Source: Alphaproteobacteria bacterium (GTDB lineage Bacteria > Pseudomonadota > Alphaproteobacteria > Ferrovibrionales > Ferrovibrionaceae). From it: a DNA stretch of 64,000 nt. Below are positions 1 to 8,282 of this stretch, piece by piece. Position 1 is the stretch's first letter, and every line of letters begins with the position of its first letter. Under the pieces are notes generated by a model, which was not told the origin of the DNA, made no database searches, and saw nothing but the letters and a program-made list of their open reading frames with translations. Where the stretch lies: NCBI GenBank assembly GCA_017307375.1, contig JAFKFH010000010.1, forward strand, positions 186,001 through 250,000, in the 5' to 3' direction. A program made the position numbers and the translations under genes.

Positions 1-587
1 AAGTTCTGTTCCACCAGGACCATGGTGAAGCCGCGCGCCTTGAGCGCGACGATGGCCTGGCCCAGCGCCTCGACGATGACGGGGGCGAGGCCCTCGGTGA
101 TTTCGTCGAGCAGCAGCAGCGGCGCACCCGTCATCAGGATGCGGCCTAGCGCCAGCATCTGCTGTTCGCCGCCGGAAAGGCGGCCGCCGAGGCTTGCACC
201 ACGCTCGCGCAGATTGGGGAACAGCGCGAACACCTCGGCGGCCGAGAACCCACCCGGCCCGACCTTGGGCAGGAGGGTCAGGTTCTCCTGGGCGGTCAAC
301 GTCGCATAGATGCCCCGCTCCTCCGGGCAGTAGCCCACGCCGAGACGGGCGATGCGGTGGGGCGGCAGACCGATGGTCTCGTGGCCCCGCACCTTGACCG
401 AGCCGGTACGCCGGCCGGTCAGGCCGAGGATCGCCTTGAGCGTGGTCGTCCGGCCGACGCCGTTGCGGCCGAGCAGCGTGACGCACTCGCCTTCGCGGAC
501 ATGGAAATCGACGCCGTGCAGGATATGCGATTCGGCATACCAGGCGTTGAGCCCGGCGACTTCGAGCATGAACGGCGCGTCAGCCAT
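1..587 (-). CDS. livF: Branched-chain amino acid-type ABC transporter ATPase (LivF), 3' end outside window
   Basis: ATPase of a HAAT-family importer (branched-chain amino acids or related carboxylates), acting on the cytoplasmic face with LivG. The start ATG (587) overlaps the end of the upstream livG by 8 bases, so the two are translationally coupled; the C-terminus lies beyond position 1. The visible 195 codons carry the Walker A region as GRNGVGRTTT (about residues 44-53), the LSGGEQQ signature and the Walker B/D-loop LLLLDEITEGLAP. The Walker A lysine position reads arginine (codon CGG), which is unusual for an ABC ATPase. Substrate cannot be told from the ATPase alone; permease and binding-protein genes must lie to the left. 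Confidence 0.9.
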   Translation of the reverse strand, partial: MADAPFMLEVAGLNAWYAESHILHGVDFHVREGECVTLLGRNGVGRTTTLKAILGLTGRRTGSVKVRGHETIGLPPHRIARLGVGYCPEERGIYATLTAQENLTLLPKVGPGGFSAAEVFALFPNLRERGASLGGRLSGGEQQMLALGRILMTGAPLLLLDEITEGLAPVIVEALGQAIVALKARGFTMVLVEQN

Positions 588-1332
588 GGCCGCCTCCCAT
601 GTAGGCGGCACGGACGGCGGGCACCTCGGCCACGATGTGATAAGGCCCCTCGGCCAGGATTTCCCCGCGCTGCAGCACGGTGATCGTGTCGGAAATGTCG
701 GCCACGACCGACATGTTGTGCTCGACCATCAGGATCGTCCGGTTGGCGGCGATGCGCTTGATCAGCGCCTTGATGCGGTCGACATCCTCGGTCGCCATGC
801 CCTGCGTCGGTTCGTCGAGCAGCAGCATCCGGGGATCGAGCGCCAGCGTGGTCGCCAGTTCCAGGGTCCGCTTGCGGCCATAAGGCAGGTCGGCGGCGCG
901 AACCTCGGCAAAGTCGGCCAGGCCGACATCGGCAAGCAGCGCCAGGGCGCGGTCGTCGAGCGCATCGAGGGCGCGTTCCGAACGCCAGAAATGAAAGGCG
1001 AGGCCCTGCGCCCGCTGCAGGGCGACTCGGACGTTCTCGCGCGCGGTCATCTGGGCAAAGGTCGCCGAGATCTGGAACGACCGCACCAGACCGCGGCGCG
1101 CCGTGGCGGCCGGCCGCTCGCCGGTAATGTCGATACCGTCGTAGACGATCCGGCCCGCCGATGGCTGGTGGAACTTGGTCAGCAGGTTGAAGACGGTGGT
1201 CTTGCCTGCCCCGTTTGGCCCGATCAGGGCGTGGATGGTGCCGCGCCGGACGGCCAGGTCGACATTGTTGACCGCGACGAAACCGCGAAACGCCTTGGTC
1301 AGTCCGAAGGTCTGGAGAACGATCTCGCCCAT
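580..1332 (-). CDS. livG: Branched-chain amino acid-type ABC transporter ATPase (LivG)
   Basis: Second ATPase of the LivFG pair, 250 residues, close to the usual family length of about 255. Walker A GPNGAGKT lies at residues 38-45 with the normal lysine. The signature region is the degenerate LPYGRKRTLELA form typical of LivG, followed by Walker B MLLLDEPTQGM and the conserved H-loop in MVEHNM. The last codons overlap livF. It is first in the minus-strand run and faces the GntR-type gene starting at 1472, so the 139-base gap should hold its promoter and perhaps that regulator's operator. It pairs with permeases of the LivHM type, which are not in the window. Confidence 0.92.
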   Translation of the reverse strand: MGEIVLQTFGLTKAFRGFVAVNNVDLAVRRGTIHALIGPNGAGKTTVFNLLTKFHQPSAGRIVYDGIDITGERPAATARRGLVRSFQISATFAQMTARENVRVALQRAQGLAFHFWRSERALDALDDRALALLADVGLADFAEVRAADLPYGRKRTLELATTLALDPRMLLLDEPTQGMATEDVDRIKALIKRIAANRTILMVEHNMSVVADISDTITVLQRGEILAEGPYHIVAEVPAVRAAYMGGGHG

Positions 1333-1471
1333 GGCGGCGCATCGTCTATTGTATAAAATATCCTGTCAATAATATTATGGATCCAGGAATGCCGGATTGT
1401 CTGCCACTTGACAGCCCTGGGCAGGGCCTCCTTTATCCAGATGCCTACGCTCACCGGGGAAACGCCTCAGC
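1333..1471. promoter_or_regulatory. Divergent promoter region between livG and the GntR gene
   Basis: The only markedly AT-rich patch here is about 1348-1378 (ATTGTATAAAATAT, then AATAATATTAT). It sits between two divergently transcribed genes, where RNA polymerase and the neighbouring GntR/FCD regulator would be expected to bind. No clean dyad of the FCD type can be drawn, so the operator assignment is inference. Confidence 0.35.
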
Positions 1472-2137
1472 ATGAAGAAGCCTCTCGGCCACCGGACGAT
1501 GGCGGTCGCCGCCGCCGACGAACTGCGGCGCCGGATCCTCGAAGGTGAATTCCCCGGCGGCTACCAGCTGCGCCAGGACGCGCTGGCCAATGACCTCGGC
1601 GTCAGCCGCATCCCGATCCGCGAAGCGCTGGTCCAGCTGGAATCGGAGGGGCTGGTCAAGATCGTCGCCCATCGCGGCGCGGTGGTTTCCGAGCTTTCGG
1701 TCGACGAGATCGAGGAATTGTTCGCGCTGCGCGCGCTGCTCGAGCCGCGGCTGCTGCGGCTGTCGGTCCCGCATCTGACGGCCGAGGATTTCGGCGCGCT
1801 CGATAGAATCCTGGCCGATTACGATGCCGAGATGGACAGCCGCGACGCCAGCCGCTGGGGTGAGTTGAACACGGCACTGCATATGCGTCTTTACGAACGC
1901 GCCAACCAGCCACGCACCGCCTCGATCGTTGCCTCGCTGCTGCAGGGCACCGACCGCTACACCCGCATGCAGCTCGCCTTCACCGACGGCCGCCCGCGCG
2001 CCCAGGACGATCACACCAAACTGGTGGCGCTGTGCCGCGAGGGTCGGATCGACGAGGCGGCGGCGCTGCTCGCCACCCATATCGAGGATGCCGGGGCGGC
2101 GCTGGTCGGCTATATCCGCCAGCGCCAGCCGAGATAG
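1472..2137 (+). CDS. GntR family transcriptional regulator, FCD subfamily
   Basis: DNA-binding repressor-type protein of 221 residues. The N-terminal 75 residues form the GntR winged helix (motifs LRRRILEGEFPGGYQL, then LGVSRIPIREALVQLESEGLV), and the remainder is an all-helical FCD ligand domain with the metal/ligand histidine pattern (ALHMRLYERA and a late THIEDAG). FCD regulators usually respond to small carboxylates or amino acid degradation products. It is divergent from livGF, so control of that transporter is the simplest guess. The ATG at 1472 begins directly upstream of the winged helix. Confidence 0.9.
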   Translation: MKKPLGHRTMAVAAADELRRRILEGEFPGGYQLRQDALANDLGVSRIPIREALVQLESEGLVKIVAHRGAVVSELSVDEIEELFALRALLEPRLLRLSVPHLTAEDFGALDRILADYDAEMDSRDASRWGELNTALHMRLYERANQPRTASIVASLLQGTDRYTRMQLAFTDGRPRAQDDHTKLVALCREGRIDEAAALLATHIEDAGAALVGYIRQRQPR

Positions 2138-2219
2138 GCCGGCCGGCCGTTTCCTTGTCGCGGCAGGCCCAATCCTGCTAGTGTCCCGCGCACACTGCAA
2201 AAGGGACATCGCCAAGACC

Positions 2220-3971
2220 GTGGCGCAGACTGCCTCCTCTTCGTCGGCCTTGCTCAAACGCCTGATCGTGACGCGCGTGCGCCCCCATCGCGGGCGCATC
2301 TTCGTCGCCTGCTTCTTCATGGCGATCGCCGCCGCCGCAACCGCCGCCAATGCCTGGCTGATGCAGCCGGCGCTGGACAAGATCTTCGTCGACCACGACC
2401 GCTACTGGCTCTATCTCGTTCCCGTCGCCATCGTCGCCGCCGCCGTGGTCAAGGGCGTGGCCACCTATATCCAGTCGACCCTGATGGCCGAGGTCGGCCA
2501 GCGCATCGTCGCCGAGACCCAGGTCGAGATGCATGCCCATCTGATGCGCGCCGACCTTGCCTGGCTGCATCAGGTCCATACCGGCAAGCTGGTCGCAAGC
2601 TTCCTCTACGACGCCACGCTGCTGCGCGAGGCGGTCTCGAACTCGCTGACCGACATCGTCAAGAACGGCCTGCAGCTCATCTTCCTGGCCGCGGTGATGT
2701 TCTACCAGCACTGGCAGCTGTCGCTGATCACCTGCGTCGTCTTTCCGGTGGTGATGGTCTATTCCCGCCGCCTCAGCCGGAAAGCGCGAAAAGGCTCGGC
2801 CCGCAGCCAGGAGGAGACCGGCAAGCTGACCTCGATCCTGTCCGAGACGTTCGAGGGCGCCCGCCTGGTCAAGGCTTACGGCATGGAAGCGCGCGAGACC
2901 GAGCGCACGCGCGTCTCGGTGATGGAGCGGCTGCGCCATACGATGAAGGTGACGCGCGCGCGCGCCGCCTCCAGCCCGGCGACCGAGGCCTTGGGCGGCG
3001 TCGCGGTCGCCATCGCGATCATGTATGGCGGCTGGCAGGCGATGGACGGCAAGGCGACGCTCGGTACCTTCGCCTCGTTCATCACCGCGCTCCTGATGGC
3101 CTATCAGCCGCTGAAGAGCCTGGCCAATCTCAACACCAACCTGCAGGAAGGCCTGGCCGCGGCCGACCGGCTGTTCCGCGTCCTCGACACCGAGCCGACG
3201 ATCAAGGATGCGCCCGATGCCAGGCCGCTGGCCGTCACCGGCGGCGAAATCCGTTTCGAGGACGTCTCCTTCGCCTATGGCAACGAACCGGTCCTGGCCA
3301 ATCTCGACCTGACCGTGCCGGCCGGGCAGAAAGTCGCGCTGGTCGGCGCGTCGGGCGCCGGCAAGAGTACGATCCTGAACCTGATCCCGCGCTTCTACGA
3401 GGTTTCCGCCGGCCGGGTCGTCATCGACGGCCAGGATATCCGCCAGGTCACGCTCGCCTCGCTGCGCGGCGCGATGGCGCTGGTCAGCCAGGAATCGACG
3501 CTGTTCGACGACAGCGTGCGCGGCAACATCGCCTATGGCCGGCCCGACGCCACCCAGGAACAGATCGAGGCGGCGGCACGCGCCGCGGCGGCGCACGACT
3601 TCATCGTCGCGCTGCCGGAAGGCTACGACACCCAGGTCGGCGAGAACGGCCTGAAGCTGTCGGGCGGCCAGCGCCAGCGGCTGGCGATCGCCCGCGCCAT
3701 GCTGCGCGATGCCCCGATCCTGCTGCTCGACGAGGCGACCTCGGCACTGGACGCCGAGGCCGAACGGCAGGTGCAGTTGGCCCTGCGCCGGCTGATGCAG
3801 GGCCGCACCACCCTGGTCATCGCCCATCGCCTGTCGACCGTGGTCGATGCCGACCGGATCCTGGTGATGGACAAGGGCCGGGTGGTCGAGGCCGGCGGCC
3901 ATGCCGAGCTGCTGGCCCAGGGCGGGGCCTATGCCCGGCTCTATGCCCACCAGTTCGCCGAAGCGAGCTAG
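2220..3971 (+). CDS. msbA: MsbA-type lipid A/phospholipid flippase ABC transporter
   Basis: Inner-membrane homodimeric exporter with fused membrane and ATPase domains, expected to flip the lipid A-core precursor. I choose the GTG at 2220, giving 583 residues, which equals the usual MsbA length; an AAGGGAC ribosome-binding sequence lies about 15 bases upstream, and the next ATG falls inside the first membrane helix. Six membrane helices occupy roughly residues 20-300, then Walker A GASGAGKS (376-383), LSGGQ (480-484) and LLLDEATSALD. It leads an operon with the DUF374 acyltransferase, lpxK and an lpxL-type gene, which supports the lipid A role over a drug-export role. Confidence 0.85.
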   Translation: MAQTASSSSALLKRLIVTRVRPHRGRIFVACFFMAIAAAATAANAWLMQPALDKIFVDHDRYWLYLVPVAIVAAAVVKGVATYIQSTLMAEVGQRIVAETQVEMHAHLMRADLAWLHQVHTGKLVASFLYDATLLREAVSNSLTDIVKNGLQLIFLAAVMFYQHWQLSLITCVVFPVVMVYSRRLSRKARKGSARSQEETGKLTSILSETFEGARLVKAYGMEARETERTRVSVMERLRHTMKVTRARAASSPATEALGGVAVAIAIMYGGWQAMDGKATLGTFASFITALLMAYQPLKSLANLNTNLQEGLAAADRLFRVLDTEPTIKDAPDARPLAVTGGEIRFEDVSFAYGNEPVLANLDLTVPAGQKVALVGASGAGKSTILNLIPRFYEVSAGRVVIDGQDIRQVTLASLRGAMALVSQESTLFDDSVRGNIAYGRPDATQEQIEAAARAAAAHDFIVALPEGYDTQVGENGLKLSGGQRQRLAIARAMLRDAPILLLDEATSALDAEAERQVQLALRRLMQGRTTLVIAHRLSTVVDADRILVMDKGRVVEAGGHAELLAQGGAYARLYAHQFAEAS

Positions 3972-3983
3972 AGGGCGGCAGCC

Positions 3984-4718
3984 ATGGGCCTGTTTCGCGA
4001 CCTCGCCAAGACCGGGGCGGCCCGGGCGGTGGCCGGCACCGCCATCGCCTTCTATATCCGCCTGGTCTTCCTGACCGGGCGCTGGCAGATCATCGGAGAG
4101 GAGCATCCCGCCGCCTTCTGGAACAGCGGTGCCCCGTTCGTCGGCTGCTTCTGGCACGGGCGCCTGCTGATGATGGCGCAGGCCTGGCGGACCAGGGCCC
4201 AGACGATGACCATGGTGATCTCGCGCCATCGCGACGGCGAGATCATCGCCCGTGCGATGCGCCATTTCGGCGTCGGCGCCGTGCACGGCTCGACCGCCAA
4301 GGCCGGGACGACCGACAAGGGCGGCAGCGACGCCGTGCGCCAGATGATCAAGATCGTCAAGGCCGGCAATTCCGTCGGCATCACCCCGGACGGTCCGCGC
4401 GGCCCCCGCATGCGCATCGCCGCCGGCATCATCCAGATCGCCCGCATGACCGGCAAACCGATCGTGCCCGCGACCTTTTCGGCTCGCCGGCGCAAGGTCA
4501 TGGGGTCGTGGGACCGCTTCATCGTCGCCCTGCCGTTCTCGTCGGGCGTGATCCTCTGGGGCAAGCCGATCCAGGTCCCGCGCGACCTCGACGCCGACGG
4601 CATCGAAGCCAAGCGGCGCGAGGTCGAGGACGCCTTGAACGCGCTGACTGCCGAGGCCGATAGGCTCTGCGGCCACGCGCCGATCGAGCCCGGGCCGCCG
4701 CTCGATGCGCAGCCCTGA
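3984..4718 (+). CDS. DUF374 lysophospholipid acyltransferase family protein
   Basis: Membrane-associated protein of 244 residues from the LPLAT superfamily (DUF374), a standard partner of msbA in Alphaproteobacteria. Visible family motifs are FWHGRLLMM (about 52-60), SRHRDGEII, and GITPDGPRGP, which forms the acyl-acceptor site region. The N-terminal stretch is hydrophobic and probably membrane embedded. It starts 12 bases after msbA and its end overlaps lpxK by 14 bases, so the three are co-translated. The exact acyl acceptor is not known for this family; a lipid A or phospholipid substrate is inferred from context. Confidence 0.85.
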   Translation: MGLFRDLAKTGAARAVAGTAIAFYIRLVFLTGRWQIIGEEHPAAFWNSGAPFVGCFWHGRLLMMAQAWRTRAQTMTMVISRHRDGEIIARAMRHFGVGAVHGSTAKAGTTDKGGSDAVRQMIKIVKAGNSVGITPDGPRGPRMRIAAGIIQIARMTGKPIVPATFSARRRKVMGSWDRFIVALPFSSGVILWGKPIQVPRDLDADGIEAKRREVEDALNALTAEADRLCGHAPIEPGPPLDAQP

Positions 4719-5706
4719 TTTCTGGGCGCGTGGCGGCGACCGCGGCGCGGGCGCCCTGCTCGCCCTGGGCCTGACGCCGCTGTCCTGGGCCTGGCAGCTC
4801 GGCGCCTGGATCAAGCGGCGGCAGACCACCGGCTATCGCGCCGGCGTGCCGGTCGTCTCGATCGGCAACCTGACCGCCGGCGGTGCCGGCAAGACCCCGA
4901 CCGCGATCGCCCTGGCCGAGCGGCTGATCGCGCGCGGCCGGCGGCCGCATGTCGTCACCCGCGGCTATGGCGGCAGCGCCAAGGGGCCGCACCGGGTCGA
5001 TGCCGCGCGCGACGATGCCGCGCTGGTCGGCGACGAAGCGCTGCTGCTGGCCCGTGTCGCGCCGACCTGGGTGGCGCGGCGCCGTGCCCTGGGTGCCCTG
5101 GCCGCGACCCGGGCGGGCGCGGATGTCATCCTGCTCGACGATGCCCATCAGCACTGGTCGCTGCTCAAGGACCTGTCGCTGGTCGTCATCGACCAGGGCT
5201 ACGGCGTCGGCAACGGCCGGGTCATCCCCGCCGGTCCGCTGCGCGAACCGGTTGCCGCCGGCATGGCACGGGCCGATGCGATCGTCGCCATCGGCGAAGG
5301 GCCGGCGATCGCGACCGGCAGCGCCGTCACCGGCGGCGGCAAGCCGGTGCTGCGCGCCCGGCTGGTGCCGGCGGTCGATCCGGAGCATTGGCGTCATCGC
5401 CGGGTCCTGGCCTTCGCCGGCATCGGTCGGCCGGAGAAATTCTTCCGGACGCTTGCCGATCTCGGCTGCGACATCGTCGCGACGCACGCCTTCGCCGACC
5501 ATCAGCCCTACGATCCCGACACGGTGATGCGGCTGATCGACGAGGCAGCGGCGACCTCGGCGCTGCTGGTAACGACCGAGAAAGATCATGTCCGCCTGCC
5601 GCCGGCCGGACGCGACGTCGCCGTCGCCCTGCCGGTGCGGCTGGAGTTTTCCGACCCCGATGCGGTCGACCGCCTGCTTGCCCGTCTGCCGCGGGTCCGG
5701 ACATGA
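4705..5706 (+). CDS. lpxK: Tetraacyldisaccharide 4'-kinase LpxK
   Basis: Inner-membrane kinase that phosphorylates the 4' position of tetraacyldisaccharide-1-phosphate to make lipid IVA. The 333 residues match the family length. One N-terminal hydrophobic helix (about 17-33) is followed by the P-loop GNLTAGGAGKT (54-64, Lys63), the RGYGG motif (87-91) and VGDEALLLA. The canonical DDGFQ/DDGLQ motif reads DDAHQH here (145-150): the two aspartates are kept while the next residues are atypical. It overlaps the upstream acyltransferase by 14 bases and shares an ATGA with the downstream gene. Confidence 0.93.
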   Translation: MRSPDFWARGGDRGAGALLALGLTPLSWAWQLGAWIKRRQTTGYRAGVPVVSIGNLTAGGAGKTPTAIALAERLIARGRRPHVVTRGYGGSAKGPHRVDAARDDAALVGDEALLLARVAPTWVARRRALGALAATRAGADVILLDDAHQHWSLLKDLSLVVIDQGYGVGNGRVIPAGPLREPVAAGMARADAIVAIGEGPAIATGSAVTGGGKPVLRARLVPAVDPEHWRHRRVLAFAGIGRPEKFFRTLADLGCDIVATHAFADHQPYDPDTVMRLIDEAAATSALLVTTEKDHVRLPPAGRDVAVALPVRLEFSDPDAVDRLLARLPRVRT

Positions 5707-6566
5707 CGCGGCGCCAACGGGCTGAGGCCTGGGCCTTGCGCGCCGGTTTCGGGCTGTTCGGCATCTTGCCGCTCGACGCAGCCTCGGCCTTTGGCGGCTG
5801 GCTGGCCCGCATGGTCGGGCCGCGGCTGCGCGCCCATCGCATCGCCCGGCGCAACCTGACCCGCGCCCTGCCCGGCCTGACGCCGGCCCAGGTCGATGCG
5901 GCCCTGCGCGGCATGTGGGACAATCTCGGCCGGGTGGCGGCGGAATATCCGCATCTGCCCGCCTTGCGGCTGGGTTTCGGCCATACCGAACTGGTCGGCC
6001 GCGAGCATGTCGAGGCGGCGCTCGCCGCCGGCCGGCCGGTCATCTTCTTCTCGGCCCACTTCGGCAACTGGGAAATCCTCGGCCCCGTCGCTGCCCAGGT
6101 CGGGCTGCCGACGGTGCAGGTCTATCGCGCGGCCAACAACCCCGGCGCCGAAGCGGTGATCGAGGCGATGCGCGGCGACCTCGGCGGCCGCCGGGTGCCG
6201 AAGGGGGCCAAGGCCGCGCGCTCGATCCTCGCGGCGCTGAAACAGGGCGAATCGCTGGCCATGCTGGTCGACCAGAAGATGAACGACGGCATTGCGGTGC
6301 CGTTCTTCGGTCGCCCGGCCATGACCGCGCCGGCACTGGCCGAGCTTGCCCTGCGCCATGGCCTCGCCGTCATCCCCGCCCATGTCGAACGGCTGGCGGG
6401 AACCCGATTCCGCGTCATTGCCGAAGCCCCGCTGGTCTTCGACGACACCGGCGATCGCCCGGCCGACGTGGCGGCGGCGATGGGCCGCGTCAACCGGATC
6501 CTCGAAGGCTGGATCGCCGCCCGGCCCGATCTGTGGTTCTGGGTCCATCGTCGCTGGCCGGACTGA
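5703..6566 (+). CDS. LpxL/HtrB-type lipid A lauroyl acyltransferase
   Basis: Late acyltransferase of lipid A synthesis, 287 residues. It belongs to the LPLAT family (Lip_A_acyltrans) and has the catalytic motif HFGNWE (His119, Glu124), then an NNPGAEAVIE stretch and VDQKMNDGIAVPFFGR, all typical of LpxL relatives. The start ATG at 5703 shares four bases (ATGA) with the lpxK stop, strong evidence for coupling and for this start; the longer open frame upstream is not needed. An N-terminal hydrophobic region should anchor it to the inner membrane. Which secondary acyl position it modifies cannot be decided from sequence. Confidence 0.88.
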   Translation: MTRRQRAEAWALRAGFGLFGILPLDAASAFGGWLARMVGPRLRAHRIARRNLTRALPGLTPAQVDAALRGMWDNLGRVAAEYPHLPALRLGFGHTELVGREHVEAALAAGRPVIFFSAHFGNWEILGPVAAQVGLPTVQVYRAANNPGAEAVIEAMRGDLGGRRVPKGAKAARSILAALKQGESLAMLVDQKMNDGIAVPFFGRPAMTAPALAELALRHGLAVIPAHVERLAGTRFRVIAEAPLVFDDTGDRPADVAAAMGRVNRILEGWIAARPDLWFWVHRRWPD

Positions 6567-8017
6567 TGAGCTTCGCCGGCATCGTCCCGCCGCCCGGCTC
6601 GGGCACCACCATCCAGGCGGCGCTGCGCCAGTCGATCATCACCGCGATCGCCGATGGCCGGCTGGCCCCGGGGCAGCGCATGCCGCCTTCGCGCGCGCTG
6701 GCCGAACAGATGGGGGTGGCACGCAACACCGTGATCGCCGTCTATGACGACCTGGTCGCACGCGGCTTCCTGGTCTCGATCGAGCGGCGCGGCTATTTCG
6801 TCGGTGACGGGGCCGAGGCTGCCGCCCCGGACGACGGCCCGGCCGCGACCGCGGGCGCCGTCGACTGGTCGCGGCATCTGGCGCTGAGCACGGCGGGCTG
6901 GCGCAACATCACCAAACCCGCCGACTGGCAACGTTATCCCTATCCGTTCATCTACGGCCAGGTCGATGCAGAACTTTTTCCCATTGCCGCGTGGCGCGCC
7001 TGCTCGCGCGACGCACTCGGCCGGTCGGCCGTCAACTACTGGGCGGCCGACTATGCGATGGGCGACGATCCGATGCTGGTCGAGCAGATCTGCCGCCACC
7101 TGCTGCCGGCCCGCGGCATCCTGGCCCGGCCGGACGAGGTGCTGATCACGCTGGGGTCGCAACAGGGGCTCTACCTGCTGTCGCAACTGCTGCCGCGATC
7201 GGGCGAGGAAGTCGGCATCGAGGATCCCGGCTATGCCGATGCGCGCAACATCTTCGCGCTGAGCCGCGGCCGCGTCCGGCCGCTGCCGGTCGACGACGAG
7301 GGATTGGTGATCGGCCCGGCCCTCGACGGCCTGCGGCTTGCCGTCGTCACCCCGAGCTATCATTGCCCGACGATGGTGACGATGCCGGCCTCCCGCCGGC
7401 AGGCGCTGCTGGACTGGGCCGACGGCGCGGATGCCGTGCTGGTCGAGGATGATTACGAAGGCGAGATGCGCTTCGAGACCGCGCTGCCCGCGCTGAAGTC
7501 GCTCGATGTCCACGGCCGGGTGATCTATCTCGGCACGCTGTCCAAGGTGCTCGCCCCCGGGGTGCGCATCGGCTACATGGTCGGGCCGGCGCCGCTGATC
7601 GCCGAGGCGCGCGCCCTGCGCCGGCTGATGCATCGCAGCGCGCCGCTGAACAACCAGCGCACCGCCGCGATCTTCCTGGCCGAGGGCCATGCCCAGGGCC
7701 TGGTCAAGTCCCTGCGTGCCGCGATCCGCGGCCGCTGGGAACAGGTCTGCGCGGCACTCGGCCGCGACCTGCCGGGCTTCACCCGCTCGCCCAGCCAGGG
7801 CGGCTCCAGCGTCTGGCTGACCTGTCCCGCCGGCATCGACGGTCGGGCCTTGTATGAAGCCGCGGGGCGCGACGGCGTGCTGTTCGAACCGGGCGATCCG
7901 TTCTTCCACGACCCGCCGGCCCGCCCGTCCTTCCGGCTGGGCCTGTCGTCGATCCCGGAAGAACGCATCGAGGAGGGCATCCGCCGCCTCGCCGCCGCGG
8001 CCGCCCGCCTCTCCTGA
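6566..8017 (+). CDS. MocR-type (GntR/aminotransferase) transcriptional regulator
   Basis: Regulator of 483 residues joining an N-terminal GntR winged helix (about 15-80; AEQMGVARNTVIAVYDDLVARG) to a fold-type I aminotransferase domain used as a PLP-dependent sensor. The PLP lysine is Lys327 in LGTLSKVLAPG, and the domain also keeps SYHCPT and VLVEDDYEGE. Its start overlaps the preceding acyltransferase stop (TGATG), so it is translated with the lipid A operon, although that is probably not its functional target. MocR proteins commonly control PLP, GABA or taurine metabolism (PdxR, GabR, TauR); the taurine-like genes 7 kb downstream are a possible, unproven, target. Confidence 0.88.
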   Translation: MSFAGIVPPPGSGTTIQAALRQSIITAIADGRLAPGQRMPPSRALAEQMGVARNTVIAVYDDLVARGFLVSIERRGYFVGDGAEAAAPDDGPAATAGAVDWSRHLALSTAGWRNITKPADWQRYPYPFIYGQVDAELFPIAAWRACSRDALGRSAVNYWAADYAMGDDPMLVEQICRHLLPARGILARPDEVLITLGSQQGLYLLSQLLPRSGEEVGIEDPGYADARNIFALSRGRVRPLPVDDEGLVIGPALDGLRLAVVTPSYHCPTMVTMPASRRQALLDWADGADAVLVEDDYEGEMRFETALPALKSLDVHGRVIYLGTLSKVLAPGVRIGYMVGPAPLIAEARALRRLMHRSAPLNNQRTAAIFLAEGHAQGLVKSLRAAIRGRWEQVCAALGRDLPGFTRSPSQGGSSVWLTCPAGIDGRALYEAAGRDGVLFEPGDPFFHDPPARPSFRLGLSSIPEERIEEGIRRLAAAAARLS

Positions 8018-8282
8018 ACCGCCGATCCGTCGTCACCGGCCGCCGCGACGGCCGCCCACGCCAAATCCGTGGATTCTCCCGTCATTGTCGCGCACTCTGT
8101 ATACGGATCGTTGCGCATCAAGCGATCGCGGCGACCCGGGGGGCAAGAATGGCCAGCAGAAGAAAACGGCCCGGCTGCGACACCAGACCACAGCGACCTG
8201 ATGTCACGGACAGTTTGTCCTGTTGCGGCAAATCCCGGCAGCCGCGACAAACACGTCTGCGCCATGCCCGAGCAGGAGACCG
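8018..8282 (+). promoter_or_regulatory. Intergenic region carrying the cyd operon promoter
   Basis: A 265-base gap before cydD. It must contain the promoter of the oxidase operon, which in other bacteria is oxygen controlled, but I find no convincing FNR/Anr dyad (TTGAT-N4-ATCAA); only a weak TTGCGCATCAA resemblance lies at about 8111-8121. A ribosome-binding AGGAGA lies 5-10 bases before the cydD start. A 45-codon frame (8149-8286) inside the gap looks non-coding. Confidence 0.4.

Noticed and set aside
2178-4829. Very long antisense open frame across msbA, DUF374 and lpxK
   Set aside because: In GC-rich DNA stop codons are rare in the reverse frame of real genes; its protein is Arg/Gly/Asp-rich, and the plus-strand genes have clear motifs.
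8105-8125. FNR-like TTGCGCATCAA before the cyd operon
   Set aside because: The left half does not read TTGAT and the spacing is wrong; a single half-site is common by chance.
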